Shown: positions 7,294 to 16,709 of the stretch, one piece after another | Position numbering within the stretch: position 1 is the first letter of the stretch | Layout: each line of letters begins with the position of its first letter | NCBI GenBank assembly: GCA_001784555.1 | Contig: MFRM01000002.1 | Location: 1 to 37,535 of the forward strand | Source of the DNA: Candidatus Melainabacteria bacterium RIFCSPHIGHO2_02_FULL_34_12 | GTDB taxonomy: Bacteria; Cyanobacteriota; Vampirovibrionia; 2-02-FULL-35-15 | Direction of reading: 5' to 3' | DNA length: 37,535 nt | Notes under the pieces: generated by a model | What the model saw: the letters and a program-made list of their open reading frames with translations, nothing else | The model's database searches: none | Told to the model about the DNA's origin: nothing | Translations under genes and position numbers: made by a program

Positions 7294-8978
7294 TGCTGGA
7301 GTTACTTTTTTTAATTTTTTGTTTTTTGTTGGTACTGTTGCCATTAAGTATTTTTCTTGGCAAATTTATTTCTACTCACTTTAATAATGATCCAAATAAA
7401 ATCAGGAGTAAACTCGAAAAGATTCTTGACACCATTGAAAAACCTATATTTAAAGTTTGCGGTGTTAACTCAGGTGAGGAAATGACAGCCCGTAAATATT
7501 TTCTTTCATTATTCTGGTCAAATGTTTTATTGTCAGCTATTTGCTTTATAATTTTATATTTTCAAAACGACCTTCCATACAAAGGAGTAGTAGCTTGGCA
7601 ACTAGATGTGCCATTAATATTTCATATACTTTCATCACTTATTACCAACACATGCCAGACTCATCATATTCCTGAGATTCACTTAACTTCGCTTTCAAAT
7701 TATTTTGTCATGCCTTTACTAATGTTTTATTCAAGTGCCAGCGGACTATCAACTGGAATAGTTTTTATGAGGGCATTAACACAAAACAAAATCGGGAATG
7801 CTTATGTAGATGTAATAAAATCGATGACAAGAATCCTTTTTCCAATATGCTTTGTTATAACTATTATTTTTGTTTTATTAGGAATGCCGAATACACTAAC
7901 TACATCCATAAGTTATGAAACGCTTGACAATGTTAAACAGACTATACTTCTTGGACCAGTTGCATCTTTTGAAGCTATAAAATTATTTGGTGAAAATGGC
8001 TTGTCATGTTTTAACGCAAATTCAGCACATCCATTTGAAAATCCTTCGTACCTGAGTAACTTTTTGCAATTATTATGCATCTCTACAGTTCCTACAGCAT
8101 TTATTGTTACTCTAGGTTATTGGCTAAAAAATCACAAACAATCAATGATTATTTTATCTATTTTATTTTTTGTACTAATTTTCGAATTTACAGTTACAGC
8201 AGCCTTTGAATTAAAAGGAAACCCAATAATAAATAATTTAATAAAACAAAACTCGGCTAATTGGACAGGAAAAGATACACGATTAGGAATTATTGGTTCA
8301 TCAGTATTTGAAGCCGCAAAATCAAATTTAAGTGGTTCTGCTAATGCCTCTATTGAAAGTTTTCATCCCATTGCTTCAGCTTTAGCATTATTTAATTTAT
8401 CAAATCAGTCAATCTTTGGTGTTCAGGGATTTGGCACTGTTTTTACAATCAACTTTATTTTATACACTGCTTTTTTTATTGGTCTTATGCTTGGAAAAAC
8501 ACCTGAGATTTTTGGGAAACGAATAGAAAAAAATGAAATTATACTCAGCTCCATGCTTTTATTAATAAATCCATTTCTAGTTTTGATTGGAATTGCAGTA
8601 ACTTTATATCTTTATCCGTGCAATACTGGAGATCTTTATGAAAATATTCATTACTATACCCAGGTATTTTTTGAATTTGCTTCAGGTACAGCCAGTAATG
8701 GCTCTGGACTTGAAGGACTAAGAGACAATACACCATATTGGAATTTAAGCCTTGCTATTGTAATGTTTCTTGCCAGATACGGAGCTATGGCATCAATGAT
8801 TTTTCTTGGAGGTTCATTCGCACATAAACCCATAGTTCCACCCTCAATTACTACATTCAGAACAGATACAATCATGTTTGCAATAATTTTTCTTATGATG
8901 TCGATAATGTCAACCATCTTAGTTTATTTCCCATTTATTATATTAGGTCCCTTAACAGAAATATTTATGAGCAGGTAA
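7293..8978 (+). CDS. kdpA: KdpA, K+-channel-like subunit of the Kdp pump, divergent selectivity filter
   Basis: Membrane subunit that selects and conducts K+ in the high-affinity KdpFABC ATPase. It has 561 residues, the family length, about ten hydrophobic helices, and unmistakable family blocks (GPVASFEAIKLFG, FNANSAHPFENP, LMLGKTPE, NTPYWN). The four pore loops are unusual when set against E. coli KdpA from memory. Loop 1 reads TNTCQT at 118-123 (E. coli TNTNWQ). Loop 2 reads GENGLSCF at 233-240 (E. coli GTNGGGFF). Loop 3, around 343-352, reads KSNLSGSANA and is one residue short. Loop 4, SNGSGLEGL at 468-476, is near normal. The frame is intact and the rest of the operon complete, so it is probably functional. 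An altered ion preference or affinity is possible but untested. Confidence 0.95.
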   Translation: MLELLFLIFCFLLVLLPLSIFLGKFISTHFNNDPNKIRSKLEKILDTIEKPIFKVCGVNSGEEMTARKYFLSLFWSNVLLSAICFIILYFQNDLPYKGVVAWQLDVPLIFHILSSLITNTCQTHHIPEIHLTSLSNYFVMPLLMFYSSASGLSTGIVFMRALTQNKIGNAYVDVIKSMTRILFPICFVITIIFVLLGMPNTLTTSISYETLDNVKQTILLGPVASFEAIKLFGENGLSCFNANSAHPFENPSYLSNFLQLLCISTVPTAFIVTLGYWLKNHKQSMIILSILFFVLIFEFTVTAAFELKGNPIINNLIKQNSANWTGKDTRLGIIGSSVFEAAKSNLSGSANASIESFHPIASALALFNLSNQSIFGVQGFGTVFTINFILYTAFFIGLMLGKTPEIFGKRIEKNEIILSSMLLLINPFLVLIGIAVTLYLYPCNTGDLYENIHYYTQVFFEFASGTASNGSGLEGLRDNTPYWNLSLAIVMFLARYGAMASMIFLGGSFAHKPIVPPSITTFRTDTIMFAIIFLMMSIMSTILVYFPFIILGPLTEIFMSR

Positions 8979-8982
8979 CTCT

Positions 8983-11034
8983 ATGGCAACAATAATAAAA
9001 GAAAAAAGAAAATATGCATTTGACATAGATTACTCTCGTGTTTTACCGTTTGCTTTTTTTGATTCATTTAAACAATTGAATCCTCTGATTATGATCAGAA
9101 ATCCTATTATTTTTCTGGTTGAAATTTGTTTCTTGTTAATGCTTGCACTGACTATTAATCCAAATTTATTGGGAGAAAGTTTTTTAAACTCCCGTATAAA
9201 TCTCTTGATTTCCATACTTTTACTTTTAACAATTCTGTTTGGCAATTTCGCTGAAAACATTGCTAAGCATATTGCACGAGCACAATCTGACAGTTCGCGG
9301 ATTATACATGGCGACATAGAAGTAAAAAGGCTAAAACCTGATGGAATGATTGAATATGTTTTTGCATCCTTACTTACAAAAGGAAATATTGTTAAAGTCC
9401 AAGAAGGAGATCTAATACCTTTAGATGGTGAAGTTATAGAAGGAGTGGCAAGTGTAGATGAATCTGCAATTACCGGTGAATCATCTCCTGTATTAAAAGA
9501 ACCAGGCACTGATACATCAAGCTCAGTAACTGGAGGTACAAGGATTTTAACAGACTGGCTTTTAATTAAAATCACTTCCGAGCACGGACAGACATATCTT
9601 GATCAAATGGTAAGCATTGCTGAAAGCGCTGAAAGACACAAAACACCAAATGAAATGAGTTTAAACTCATTGCTTATTGCGTCAACTATTTCATTTTTAC
9701 TTGTAGTTATAACTCTCCCTGCCATAATGCATTTTATTGGAATAAAGATTGAACCTGCATTTATGATTGCACTTTTGGTTTGCCTTGTTCCAACTACCAT
9801 TAGTTCACTTGTAGCACCAATAAGAATATCTGGATTTGACAGAATGAATCAATTAAATGTTCTGGCTATTTCAGAGAAATCTCTTGAAACAGCAGGTGAT
9901 ATAAATGTATTATTTCTAGACAAAACCGGAACTATAACTTTTGGAAACCGCATGGCAATTGAACTTATTCCTCTTGGAACAAACTTATTAAATGATATTT
10001 GCAAAGTAGCTTATTTAGCCAGTTACTTCGATCAAACTCCAGAAGGGAAATCCATTTTAACTCTGGTAAAAAGGTATGGAATTGACATAGATATAAAGTC
10101 AATAAAAGGTACTCCTTATGAATTTACTGCACATACGCGAATGAGTGGGATAGATTTAGAGGATGGTGATATCCTGCGAAAAGGAGCAAGCGATGCAATA
10201 AAAAAATATATTGGGTCAAAAGGTGGAAAAATTTGGGAAAACACTGACCAACTTGTAGAAAACATTGCAATGATGGGCGGAACACCTCTTTTAATTACTA
10301 AAAATAACGAAGTAATTGGATTAATTCATCTAAAAGACATTGTTAAACCAAACATGAAAGATATATTCAAAGAGATGAAAAATCTTGGGGTAAAAACTCT
10401 GTTGTGTACCGGAGATAACAACCTTACTGCAAAAGTTATAGCAAATGAGGTTGGCGTAGATGAATATATAGCACAGGCAAAACCAGAAGATAAAATTCAC
10501 ATGATAAGAGATTATCAAAAGCTAGGAATAATTGTTGCAATGACCGGGGATGGTACAAACGATGCACCTGCACTTGCTCAGGCTGATGTCGGACTAGCTA
10601 TGAATAGTGGGACAGTAGCAGCAAAGGAAGCATCAAATATGATTGATTTAGATTCAGATCCAAGAAAAATTATAGAAATAATTAAAATAGGAAGACAATT
10701 ATTAATTACCAGAGGTGCATTAACTACTTTTTCGATTACTAATGACTTTTCAAAATATTTTGCTATACTTCCAAGCATTTTTACCATTCAGGGACTTGAA
10801 TGGTTAAATATAATGCATTTAAATTCAAGCCTCTCTGCAATATTATCAGCCTTAATCTTTAATGCTTTAATCATATTAATGATGGCACCAATTGCATTAA
10901 AAGGTGTAGTCGTAAATAATCAAGATCCTAATAAAATGCTTCAAAGAAATTTAATTCAATTTGGCTTAGGAGGCTTAGTAGTTCCATTTATTGGGATTAA
11001 AATAATTGATCTTATAATAGGGAGATTCATTTAA
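8983..11034 (+). CDS. kdpB: KdpB, P-type ATPase catalytic subunit of the Kdp pump
   Basis: Hydrolyses ATP to drive K+ uptake. The 683-residue protein shows all P-type landmarks: VDESAITGESSPV (actuator TGES), FLDKTGTITFGN (phosphorylated Asp), FTAHTRMSG and LRKGAS (nucleotide domain), TGDNNLTA, and MTGDGTNDAPALAQADVGLAMNSGT. The TM5 acid/base pair of E. coli KdpB (D583/K586) is kept in FSITNDFSKYFAI. The TM4 segment around residues 267-282 reads CLVPTTISSLVAPIRI where the family normally has CLIPTTIGGLLSAI. The change therefore falls where KdpB meets the KdpA intersubunit tunnel. The gene begins 4 bases after kdpA, and its stop overlaps the kdpC start (TAATG). Confidence 0.97.
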   Translation: MATIIKEKRKYAFDIDYSRVLPFAFFDSFKQLNPLIMIRNPIIFLVEICFLLMLALTINPNLLGESFLNSRINLLISILLLLTILFGNFAENIAKHIARAQSDSSRIIHGDIEVKRLKPDGMIEYVFASLLTKGNIVKVQEGDLIPLDGEVIEGVASVDESAITGESSPVLKEPGTDTSSSVTGGTRILTDWLLIKITSEHGQTYLDQMVSIAESAERHKTPNEMSLNSLLIASTISFLLVVITLPAIMHFIGIKIEPAFMIALLVCLVPTTISSLVAPIRISGFDRMNQLNVLAISEKSLETAGDINVLFLDKTGTITFGNRMAIELIPLGTNLLNDICKVAYLASYFDQTPEGKSILTLVKRYGIDIDIKSIKGTPYEFTAHTRMSGIDLEDGDILRKGASDAIKKYIGSKGGKIWENTDQLVENIAMMGGTPLLITKNNEVIGLIHLKDIVKPNMKDIFKEMKNLGVKTLLCTGDNNLTAKVIANEVGVDEYIAQAKPEDKIHMIRDYQKLGIIVAMTGDGTNDAPALAQADVGLAMNSGTVAAKEASNMIDLDSDPRKIIEIIKIGRQLLITRGALTTFSITNDFSKYFAILPSIFTIQGLEWLNIMHLNSSLSAILSALIFNALIILMMAPIALKGVVVNNQDPNKMLQRNLIQFGLGGLVVPFIGIKIIDLIIGRFI

Positions 11035-11564
11035 TGACTGCTCTTAGAGTTTGTTTAATTTCAATTATTTTTACATGCCTATATGTTTTTAGTACTGTTT
11101 TAATTTCCTGCATAATAATGCATAATCAAGCCAATGGTTCATTCATTAAGACAAACAATAAAATAATTGGCTCCAAGTTTATAGGACAAGAATTTACCAG
11201 TAATAAATATTTTCATGGCAGACCTTCATTAAATCATTATAAAAATGATATTTCAGGCAATTCAAATTTTCCTTTTTATTCAAAAGAGCTTACAGAAAAT
11301 ACTTTAAATAACTTAAAAAAATATAGAAGCAATGCCATTGATGCAAATTTAATAACTGAATCAGCTTCAGGACTAGACCCTCATATAACCTACAACGGAG
11401 CAATTCTTCAAATAGACAGAATTGCACAGTCAAGAGGGATAGCAAAAGAAGAGTTATTAAAATTAATTAATAAAAATGCAAAGCCACATATATTTGGGAT
11501 TTTTGGTGAAAAAATAGTTCATGTTTTAGAATTGAATATAAGTTTAGACAATGTGAAAATGTAA
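11034..11564 (+). CDS. kdpC: KdpC subunit of the Kdp pump
   Basis: Single-pass periplasm-facing subunit of KdpFABC. The 176-residue protein has one N-terminal membrane helix (VCLISIIFTCLYVFSTVLISCII) followed by the soluble domain. The family signatures are present: FIGQEFTSNKYFHGRPS and TESASGLDPHIT, then IDRIAQSRGIAKEELLKLI and the terminal HVLELNISLD. The usual glycine-rich ASGGSN segment is reduced to DISGNSNFP. The ATG overlaps the kdpB stop by one base, so translation is probably coupled. Confidence 0.96.
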   Translation: MTALRVCLISIIFTCLYVFSTVLISCIIMHNQANGSFIKTNNKIIGSKFIGQEFTSNKYFHGRPSLNHYKNDISGNSNFPFYSKELTENTLNNLKKYRSNAIDANLITESASGLDPHITYNGAILQIDRIAQSRGIAKEELLKLINKNAKPHIFGIFGEKIVHVLELNISLDNVKM

Positions 11565-11578
11565 ACTAAAGAGAAGGC

Positions 11579-13789
11579 ATGCCAAAACGTTTAGATCCAG
11601 ATGAGTTATTAAAACAAATAGTAAAGCTATCTGCTGGAAGGCACAAAATATTTTTAGGCATGGCTCCTGGTGTTGGTAAAACCTATAGAATGCTTGAAGA
11701 AGCAATAGAACTTAAAAAAAAAGGCGTTGATATTGTAATAGGATATCTAGAATCCCAAAATAGATCTGAGAATCAAAAGCTTATTGAATCATTTGAAATC
11801 ATCCCCAGAAAAGTATTTAACGTTAATAATAAAGAGTTTTACGATCTTGATTTGGAATCAATAATTGAGCGGAGACCTGCAACAGTAGTAATAGATGAGC
11901 TTGCACATAACAATATTCCAGGTTCACTAAACCAAAAACGTTATCAGGATATTGAAGAGCTTTTAAAAAACGGGATTAGTGTACTGTCTACATTAAATGT
12001 TCATCAGCTGGAAAGTATTGCACCAATAGCAGAAAAAAGCATTGGCTTGAAAATAAACGAAACCGTACCTGATTGGGTTTTAAATAAATCAGATGAAATA
12101 GTACTGGTTGACATTTCTATAGATGAGCTATATGCAAGGTTAGAAAATAAACAAATATATAGTCAAGAACAGTTAAAACATGCAATGAAATATTTCTTTA
12201 AAAGAAATAATTTATATTTACTAAGAGATCTTGCACTGAATCTATTAGCCGAAAAAGTTGAAGTAGAAGTTATAAGCGAAAAGTTAAAAGCAAGAATAAA
12301 AGAAAGAATACTTATAGCTGCCAGTCCGATTCAAAGCTCGCTTAAATTAATTGAGCATGCAGCAGGTATTGCTGCAATAACACATGCAAACATCGATGTA
12401 TTATGCATATTAGACAAACAATCAGATGAAAAATTAATTGGAAAATTACGGGAGATGACTAAAGCAAATAATGCAAATTTTATTTTGTTAAAAGATTTAA
12501 ACAGAAGTATATCTGACGAACTGGTCCATTTTATAAAATTAAACAGAATCACACAGATAATCATGGGTTATTCAAAGAGAGGTACGTGGAAAGATTTTAT
12601 CGATCCACCAATTGTTTTTGCCCTTCTAAAAAAGACAGCAAATATTGACATAATAATCGTAGGAGATAAGGAAATAAAAGAACCAATAACACCCCCAAAA
12701 GAAAAAAATATCGCCTTAGTAAGACCTACAAATCAAAATTTTGGTAAATTAAAAATTTATATTGGAATGGCACCTGGCGTTGGCAAAACATATAAAATGC
12801 TTCAGGATGCACAAGAAGTCTATGAGCACAAAAAAAATATACTTCTTGGTGTAATTGATACTCATGGCAGACATCAGACTGCAGAATTAATGGAAAATCT
12901 GCCAATACTACCCAATAAACTTATTGAACATAAAGGAAAATATCTACCTGAATTTGACCTGGAAGCAGCTATACTCGCCAAGCCTGAAGTAATTTTAGTT
13001 GATGAACTTGCTCATACAAACGTCCCAGGTTCAATTAATAACAAACGTTATCAGGATGTTCAATATTTACTTCGAGCTGGAATTGATGTTTGTTCTACAG
13101 TAAATATTCAGCACATAGAAAGTTTAAATGACATAGTAGAACAGGTGACCGGTATTAAAGTCAGGGAAACAGTTCCCGACTGGTTTATTTCTCATGCAAG
13201 CGAGATTGTTCTTATTGACTTAAGCCCTGAAGCACTACAGGAAAGACTTAAAGCAGGGAAGGTTTATTCCGTAGATAAAATCGAACAAGCATTAACAAAT
13301 TTTTTCCAAAAAAAGAATTTAATTGCACTCAGAGAGCTCTCTTTACGTGAGGTAGCCGAGAGCGTAGAACATGTTATGTATCCAAAAGAAAGAAAAGCAA
13401 AAGTATTAAGCTTTGTCGATATAAATTTTGACACATTAAGACTAATCCGAAAATCTGCAAGAATAGCAAACAGATTACAGGCTGAATTAATAGTAATGCA
13501 TATAACTGAAAGCACTTCTAAGCTTTCAGAAGACAAAAAAATCGCAATTATTGATCTTGAGCAACTTATAGTAGAACTTGGCGGTGATTTCAGGTTAGTT
13601 GAAGGTAAAAATATTATTAACGAAATTCAAAATGCCGAGGAAAAGATTAATCCTGATTATATTGTAATTGGTGAGCCTGAAAGTTTTAATCAATTTAAAT
13701 TTTTTAATGGTTTAGTTACAAAAAAGATTTTAAATACAATCACAAATACAAATATCTGGATAGTAGGTAATTATTCAAGAGATGAATGA
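11579..13789 (+). CDS. kdpD: Tandem-duplicated KdpD sensor protein without histidine kinase
   Basis: KdpD normally senses low K+/turgor and phosphorylates KdpE. This 736-residue protein contains two copies of only the N-terminal sensor half. Copy 1 has Walker A GMAPGVGKT at 27-35, VVIDELAHNNIPGS and STLNVHQLES. Copy 2 has Walker A GMAPGVGKT at about 396-404, VILVDELAHTNVPGS, and STVNIQHIESLND, which is nearer the family consensus. A universal-stress-protein-like segment follows each copy (ILIAASPIQSSLKLIEHAAGIA; DTLRLIRKSARIANRLQAELIVMH). There is no four-helix sensor membrane region, no HATPase motifs, and no kdpE before the convergent gene 6 bases away. Kinase-less KdpD is established in cyanobacteria such as Anabaena; the fused duplication is the novelty. 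It follows kdpC by 14 bases with AGAGAAGG as ribosome-binding site. Confidence 0.93.
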   Translation: MPKRLDPDELLKQIVKLSAGRHKIFLGMAPGVGKTYRMLEEAIELKKKGVDIVIGYLESQNRSENQKLIESFEIIPRKVFNVNNKEFYDLDLESIIERRPATVVIDELAHNNIPGSLNQKRYQDIEELLKNGISVLSTLNVHQLESIAPIAEKSIGLKINETVPDWVLNKSDEIVLVDISIDELYARLENKQIYSQEQLKHAMKYFFKRNNLYLLRDLALNLLAEKVEVEVISEKLKARIKERILIAASPIQSSLKLIEHAAGIAAITHANIDVLCILDKQSDEKLIGKLREMTKANNANFILLKDLNRSISDELVHFIKLNRITQIIMGYSKRGTWKDFIDPPIVFALLKKTANIDIIIVGDKEIKEPITPPKEKNIALVRPTNQNFGKLKIYIGMAPGVGKTYKMLQDAQEVYEHKKNILLGVIDTHGRHQTAELMENLPILPNKLIEHKGKYLPEFDLEAAILAKPEVILVDELAHTNVPGSINNKRYQDVQYLLRAGIDVCSTVNIQHIESLNDIVEQVTGIKVRETVPDWFISHASEIVLIDLSPEALQERLKAGKVYSVDKIEQALTNFFQKKNLIALRELSLREVAESVEHVMYPKERKAKVLSFVDINFDTLRLIRKSARIANRLQAELIVMHITESTSKLSEDKKIAIIDLEQLIVELGGDFRLVEGKNIINEIQNAEEKINPDYIVIGEPESFNQFKFFNGLVTKKILNTITNTNIWIVGNYSRDE

Positions 13790-13795
13790 TTATAT

Positions 13796-15112
13796 TTAAT
13801 TATTATTTTCATTGGCATTACTTCTATTTAGAAAAAACAGATATACAGGTACACCGCTTAATAACATGAAAAGTCCCATACATGTGCCTTTAACAGGAGA
13901 CATAAAACACGTAAGGTTTCCTATAATCACCACTGCTATACATGCAAATAACATGATCATTACTATATACATCCCCAGATTTCCAAACGGAATCCTAAAA
14001 TGAGAAGAATCAGCATGAGTTTTTTTACGTAATATTATAAGAGCTATTGCTTCAAGAGATATAGCCATTAAATAAAGAAACACATCATAAATAATCAGGT
14101 TTTGAAAATCCACTAGTACCAAAAGACTGTATAAAATCGCTGCAATAATTATTGCCATGTAAGGAGTTTGATATTTTGAATGGATTTTAGAAAAAACAGA
14201 TGGCAAGAGCCTATCTTCAGACATGGTTGAAAATATTCTTGTTGAAGAAAGTAATAAAGAATTAAAAAGACCAAGACATGTAATCATGCCACCAATTGAT
14301 AGTATATTGGCAAGTAAAGGTAAATTTATGTTTTTTGCAATCGTTGAGAATTGACCAAACTGCCAGTTTTGCCAGTCTGTATTAATTGAAAGTCCTACAA
14401 GTAAAGGGAAAAAATAAAACATCACTATAATAGGTATCGTAATAAACATGGCAATTCGATAATTATGATTAGGATTATCTACTTCATGTAAGACAGTTGA
14501 TGCATTATCCCATCCAATGAAATTCCAAAAAGCAAGCGATATTCCAAACAACAGATTAGTTTCTGCAAAGCCTTTCGAAGACATAAATATAGGACTAAAG
14601 TCAAATGAAATAAATTTCATTCCAAAAATTACAAATAGTAAAAATGATATTAAAACAAATACGGTACAAAAAGATAATGCATATCCTACTATTCTTATTC
14701 CTAGAATATTTATAAACGCCGAGCTCCATATAACAGTTAATTGGATTATATAAAGTTGCCAGAAATTTAAATCTGGAAAAAAGAATTTTAAATATGTGGT
14801 AAATAAAATCGGATACAAGGAAAGATCAATTAATGTGTATAAAATACTCCACCATCCTTCCATAAATCCCCAAAATTTTCCCATGCTCATTTGGACCCAT
14901 TTATAATATCCTCCCTGCACAGGATAATTACTTGAAAGCTCGGCAACAACCATGCATTCAGGGATGGTCCATACTATAGGTATAATTAAAATTAATAAGA
15001 GAGTATTTATCGGTCCTACTGAAGTAACAATTTCTTCAAGACCATAAGGACCTCCACTTACTGAAAAAAAGAGTATCGGTATTAAGGCAAATAATTTTGC
15101 TTTTAACTTCAT
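13796..15112 (-). CDS. APC-superfamily amino-acid permease
   Basis: Cytoplasmic-membrane secondary transporter, 438 residues with about 12 hydrophobic helices. The N-terminus FFSVSGGPYGLEEIV matches the substrate-binding unwound helix 1 (S-G-G-P-x-G) of the amino-acid permease_2/PotE branch. PVQGGYYKWVQMSMGKFWGF in helix 2-3 and FWNFIGWDNASTVLHEVDNPNHNY in helix 6 also fit. Substrate cannot be named. It diverges from lysA across 75 bases, so a basic amino acid or polyamine is conceivable but is inference only. Its stop lies 6 bases from the kdpD stop, with no terminator between. Confidence 0.88.
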   Translation of the reverse strand: MKLKAKLFALIPILFFSVSGGPYGLEEIVTSVGPINTLLLILIIPIVWTIPECMVVAELSSNYPVQGGYYKWVQMSMGKFWGFMEGWWSILYTLIDLSLYPILFTTYLKFFFPDLNFWQLYIIQLTVIWSSAFINILGIRIVGYALSFCTVFVLISFLLFVIFGMKFISFDFSPIFMSSKGFAETNLLFGISLAFWNFIGWDNASTVLHEVDNPNHNYRIAMFITIPIIVMFYFFPLLVGLSINTDWQNWQFGQFSTIAKNINLPLLANILSIGGMITCLGLFNSLLLSSTRIFSTMSEDRLLPSVFSKIHSKYQTPYMAIIIAAILYSLLVLVDFQNLIIYDVFLYLMAISLEAIALIILRKKTHADSSHFRIPFGNLGMYIVMIMLFACIAVVIIGNLTCFMSPVKGTCMGLFMLLSGVPVYLFFLNRSNANENNN

Positions 15113-15187
15113 TATCTACAAGAAATCAAGTATAATATGCAAAGCTCTAACTTTTACGACTAACTTTATTTAAATATATAGACAAAC

Positions 15188-16537
15188 GTGACCATAACAG
15201 ACAAAAGAAATAGATTTGATATAAGCACTGGCATTTGTCCAATAAGCACAGAAATAAGCACTAGCGGTCATCTTATTATTGGCGGTATAAGTACTTTAGA
15301 ACTGGTAAAAAAATACTCTACACCTTTATATGTAATTGATGAAGAAACTTTCAGCTTCCGGTCAAATGAATATCTAAATAGCTTAAAAAAATATTATGAA
15401 AACTCTATGATTTTATATGCTGCTAAAGCATTTGCATGTACAACCATCTTTAAGCTTTCAAATAACCTTGGTCTGGGGTTAGATGTAGTATCAGGAGGAG
15501 AAATCTTTCTTGCACTTAAAGCAGATTTTAATGTAAAAAATATATATTTTCACGGAAATAATAAATCACAAGATGAAATAGAATTTGCTATTAAAAATGG
15601 CATTGGCAAAATCGTATGTGATAATTTCCTTGAACTGGAGATGTTGCAAAACTGTGCAAATAAGCTAAACAGATCAGTAGATATTTTAATAAGACTTACC
15701 CCAGGAATTGAATGCCATACCCATGAATACATTAAAACCGGGCATCTGGACAGTAAATTTGGATTTGATCTGGAATATCTAGATGATGTACTTAGTTTCA
15801 TAAAAAATAAAGGTACAAATCTTAATTTAAAAGGTTATCATGCACATATTGGCTCACAAATATTTGAATTAAAACCATTTCAGGATACAGCTGAAATTCT
15901 TTTAGAACAATTTGATTATACAAAAAAAGAATATGGGATTGAATTAAATGAATTAGACATAGGTGGTGGAATAGGAATATCATATCTAAATGAAGATGAT
16001 CCAATTACAATTGATGAGTGGGCAAAAACAACTACTGATTTCATAAAAGCAAAATGTAAGAAACTAAACCTCAATCTACCTAAATTAATTTGTGAACCAG
16101 GCAGAAGTTTAATTGGTCAAAGCGGAGTAACACTCTACACTGTAGGAAGCATTAAACAGGTCCCAAATGGTAGGAAGTTCATATCTGTAGACGGCGGTAT
16201 GGCAGATAATCCAAGACCAATAACTTATCAGGCGAAATACACAGCTGCAGTAGCTAATAAAATGAACAGCACTGAGACCCTTGAAACTGTTACTATAGCT
16301 GGTCGTTACTGTGAAACAGGAGATTTAATAATAAAAGATATAGAATTACCCACTGTAAAAGCTGGAGATTTAATTGCAGTATTTAGCACAGGAGCATATA
16401 ACTACAGCATGTCATCTAACTATAATATGGTCCCAAGACCAGCTTGCGTATTAGTTAAAAATGGGAAAAGTAACATAATTATCCAGAGAGAAACCTATGA
16501 AGATTTAATAAAGAATCAATTAATTCCAAAAGATTAA
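15188..16537 (+). CDS. lysA: Diaminopimelate decarboxylase
   Basis: PLP enzyme (alanine-racemase fold III) that decarboxylates meso-diaminopimelate to L-lysine, the last step of lysine synthesis. It has 449 residues. Evidence: ILYAAKAFA with the PLP Lys at residue 80, GYHAHIGSQIFE, ELDIGGGIGI, CEPGRSLIGQSG, and GRYCETGDLI with the catalytic Cys. AGDLIAVFSTGAYNYSM is the DapDC-type ending rather than that of ornithine or carboxynorspermidine decarboxylases. The start is a GTG without an obvious ribosome-binding site; no better in-frame start precedes the conserved TPLYVID block. It is followed by a composite palindrome before the convergent glpD. Confidence 0.93.
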   Translation: MTITDKRNRFDISTGICPISTEISTSGHLIIGGISTLELVKKYSTPLYVIDEETFSFRSNEYLNSLKKYYENSMILYAAKAFACTTIFKLSNNLGLGLDVVSGGEIFLALKADFNVKNIYFHGNNKSQDEIEFAIKNGIGKIVCDNFLELEMLQNCANKLNRSVDILIRLTPGIECHTHEYIKTGHLDSKFGFDLEYLDDVLSFIKNKGTNLNLKGYHAHIGSQIFELKPFQDTAEILLEQFDYTKKEYGIELNELDIGGGIGISYLNEDDPITIDEWAKTTTDFIKAKCKKLNLNLPKLICEPGRSLIGQSGVTLYTVGSIKQVPNGRKFISVDGGMADNPRPITYQAKYTAAVANKMNSTETLETVTIAGRYCETGDLIIKDIELPTVKAGDLIAVFSTGAYNYSMSSNYNMVPRPACVLVKNGKSNIIIQRETYEDLIKNQLIPKD

Positions 16538-16548
16538 TTAATCCAAAA

Positions 16549-16694
16549 TTGTCATTGCCCGCTTTGCGGGCGAGCGAGGAGGCTTGAAAAGCCGACGAAG
16601 CAATCTCACCCTCCAATTACGTTTCATAAAGTTTCAGTATTAGTGTTATTTGCAGTGTAAGATTGCTTCGGCATTTCATGCCTCGCAATGACAA
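16549..16694. repeat. Composite palindromic repeat, copy A (convergent lysA/glpD gap)
   Basis: Outer arms TTGTCATTGC and GCAATGACAA close the element; inner arms GAAGCAATCT and AGATTGCTTC form a second stem. The variable segment between includes a perfect hairpin GCCCGC-TTT-GCGGGC (16557-16571). A second copy is at 33367-33487. They share TTATTTGCAGTGTAAGATTG followed by CTTCG, plus both pairs of arms. It fills the convergent gap between lysA and glpD, so it may act as a bidirectional terminator. GTCATTGCGAG...GAAGCAATCT palindromes are seen dispersed in many bacterial genomes. Confidence 0.85.
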
Positions 16695-16709
16695 AAGAAG
16701 ATTTACACC

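Noticed and set aside
13812-14003. Plus-strand frame opposite the permease C-terminus
   Set aside because: Antisense shadow of a well-supported membrane protein, with no recognisable motif or start context.
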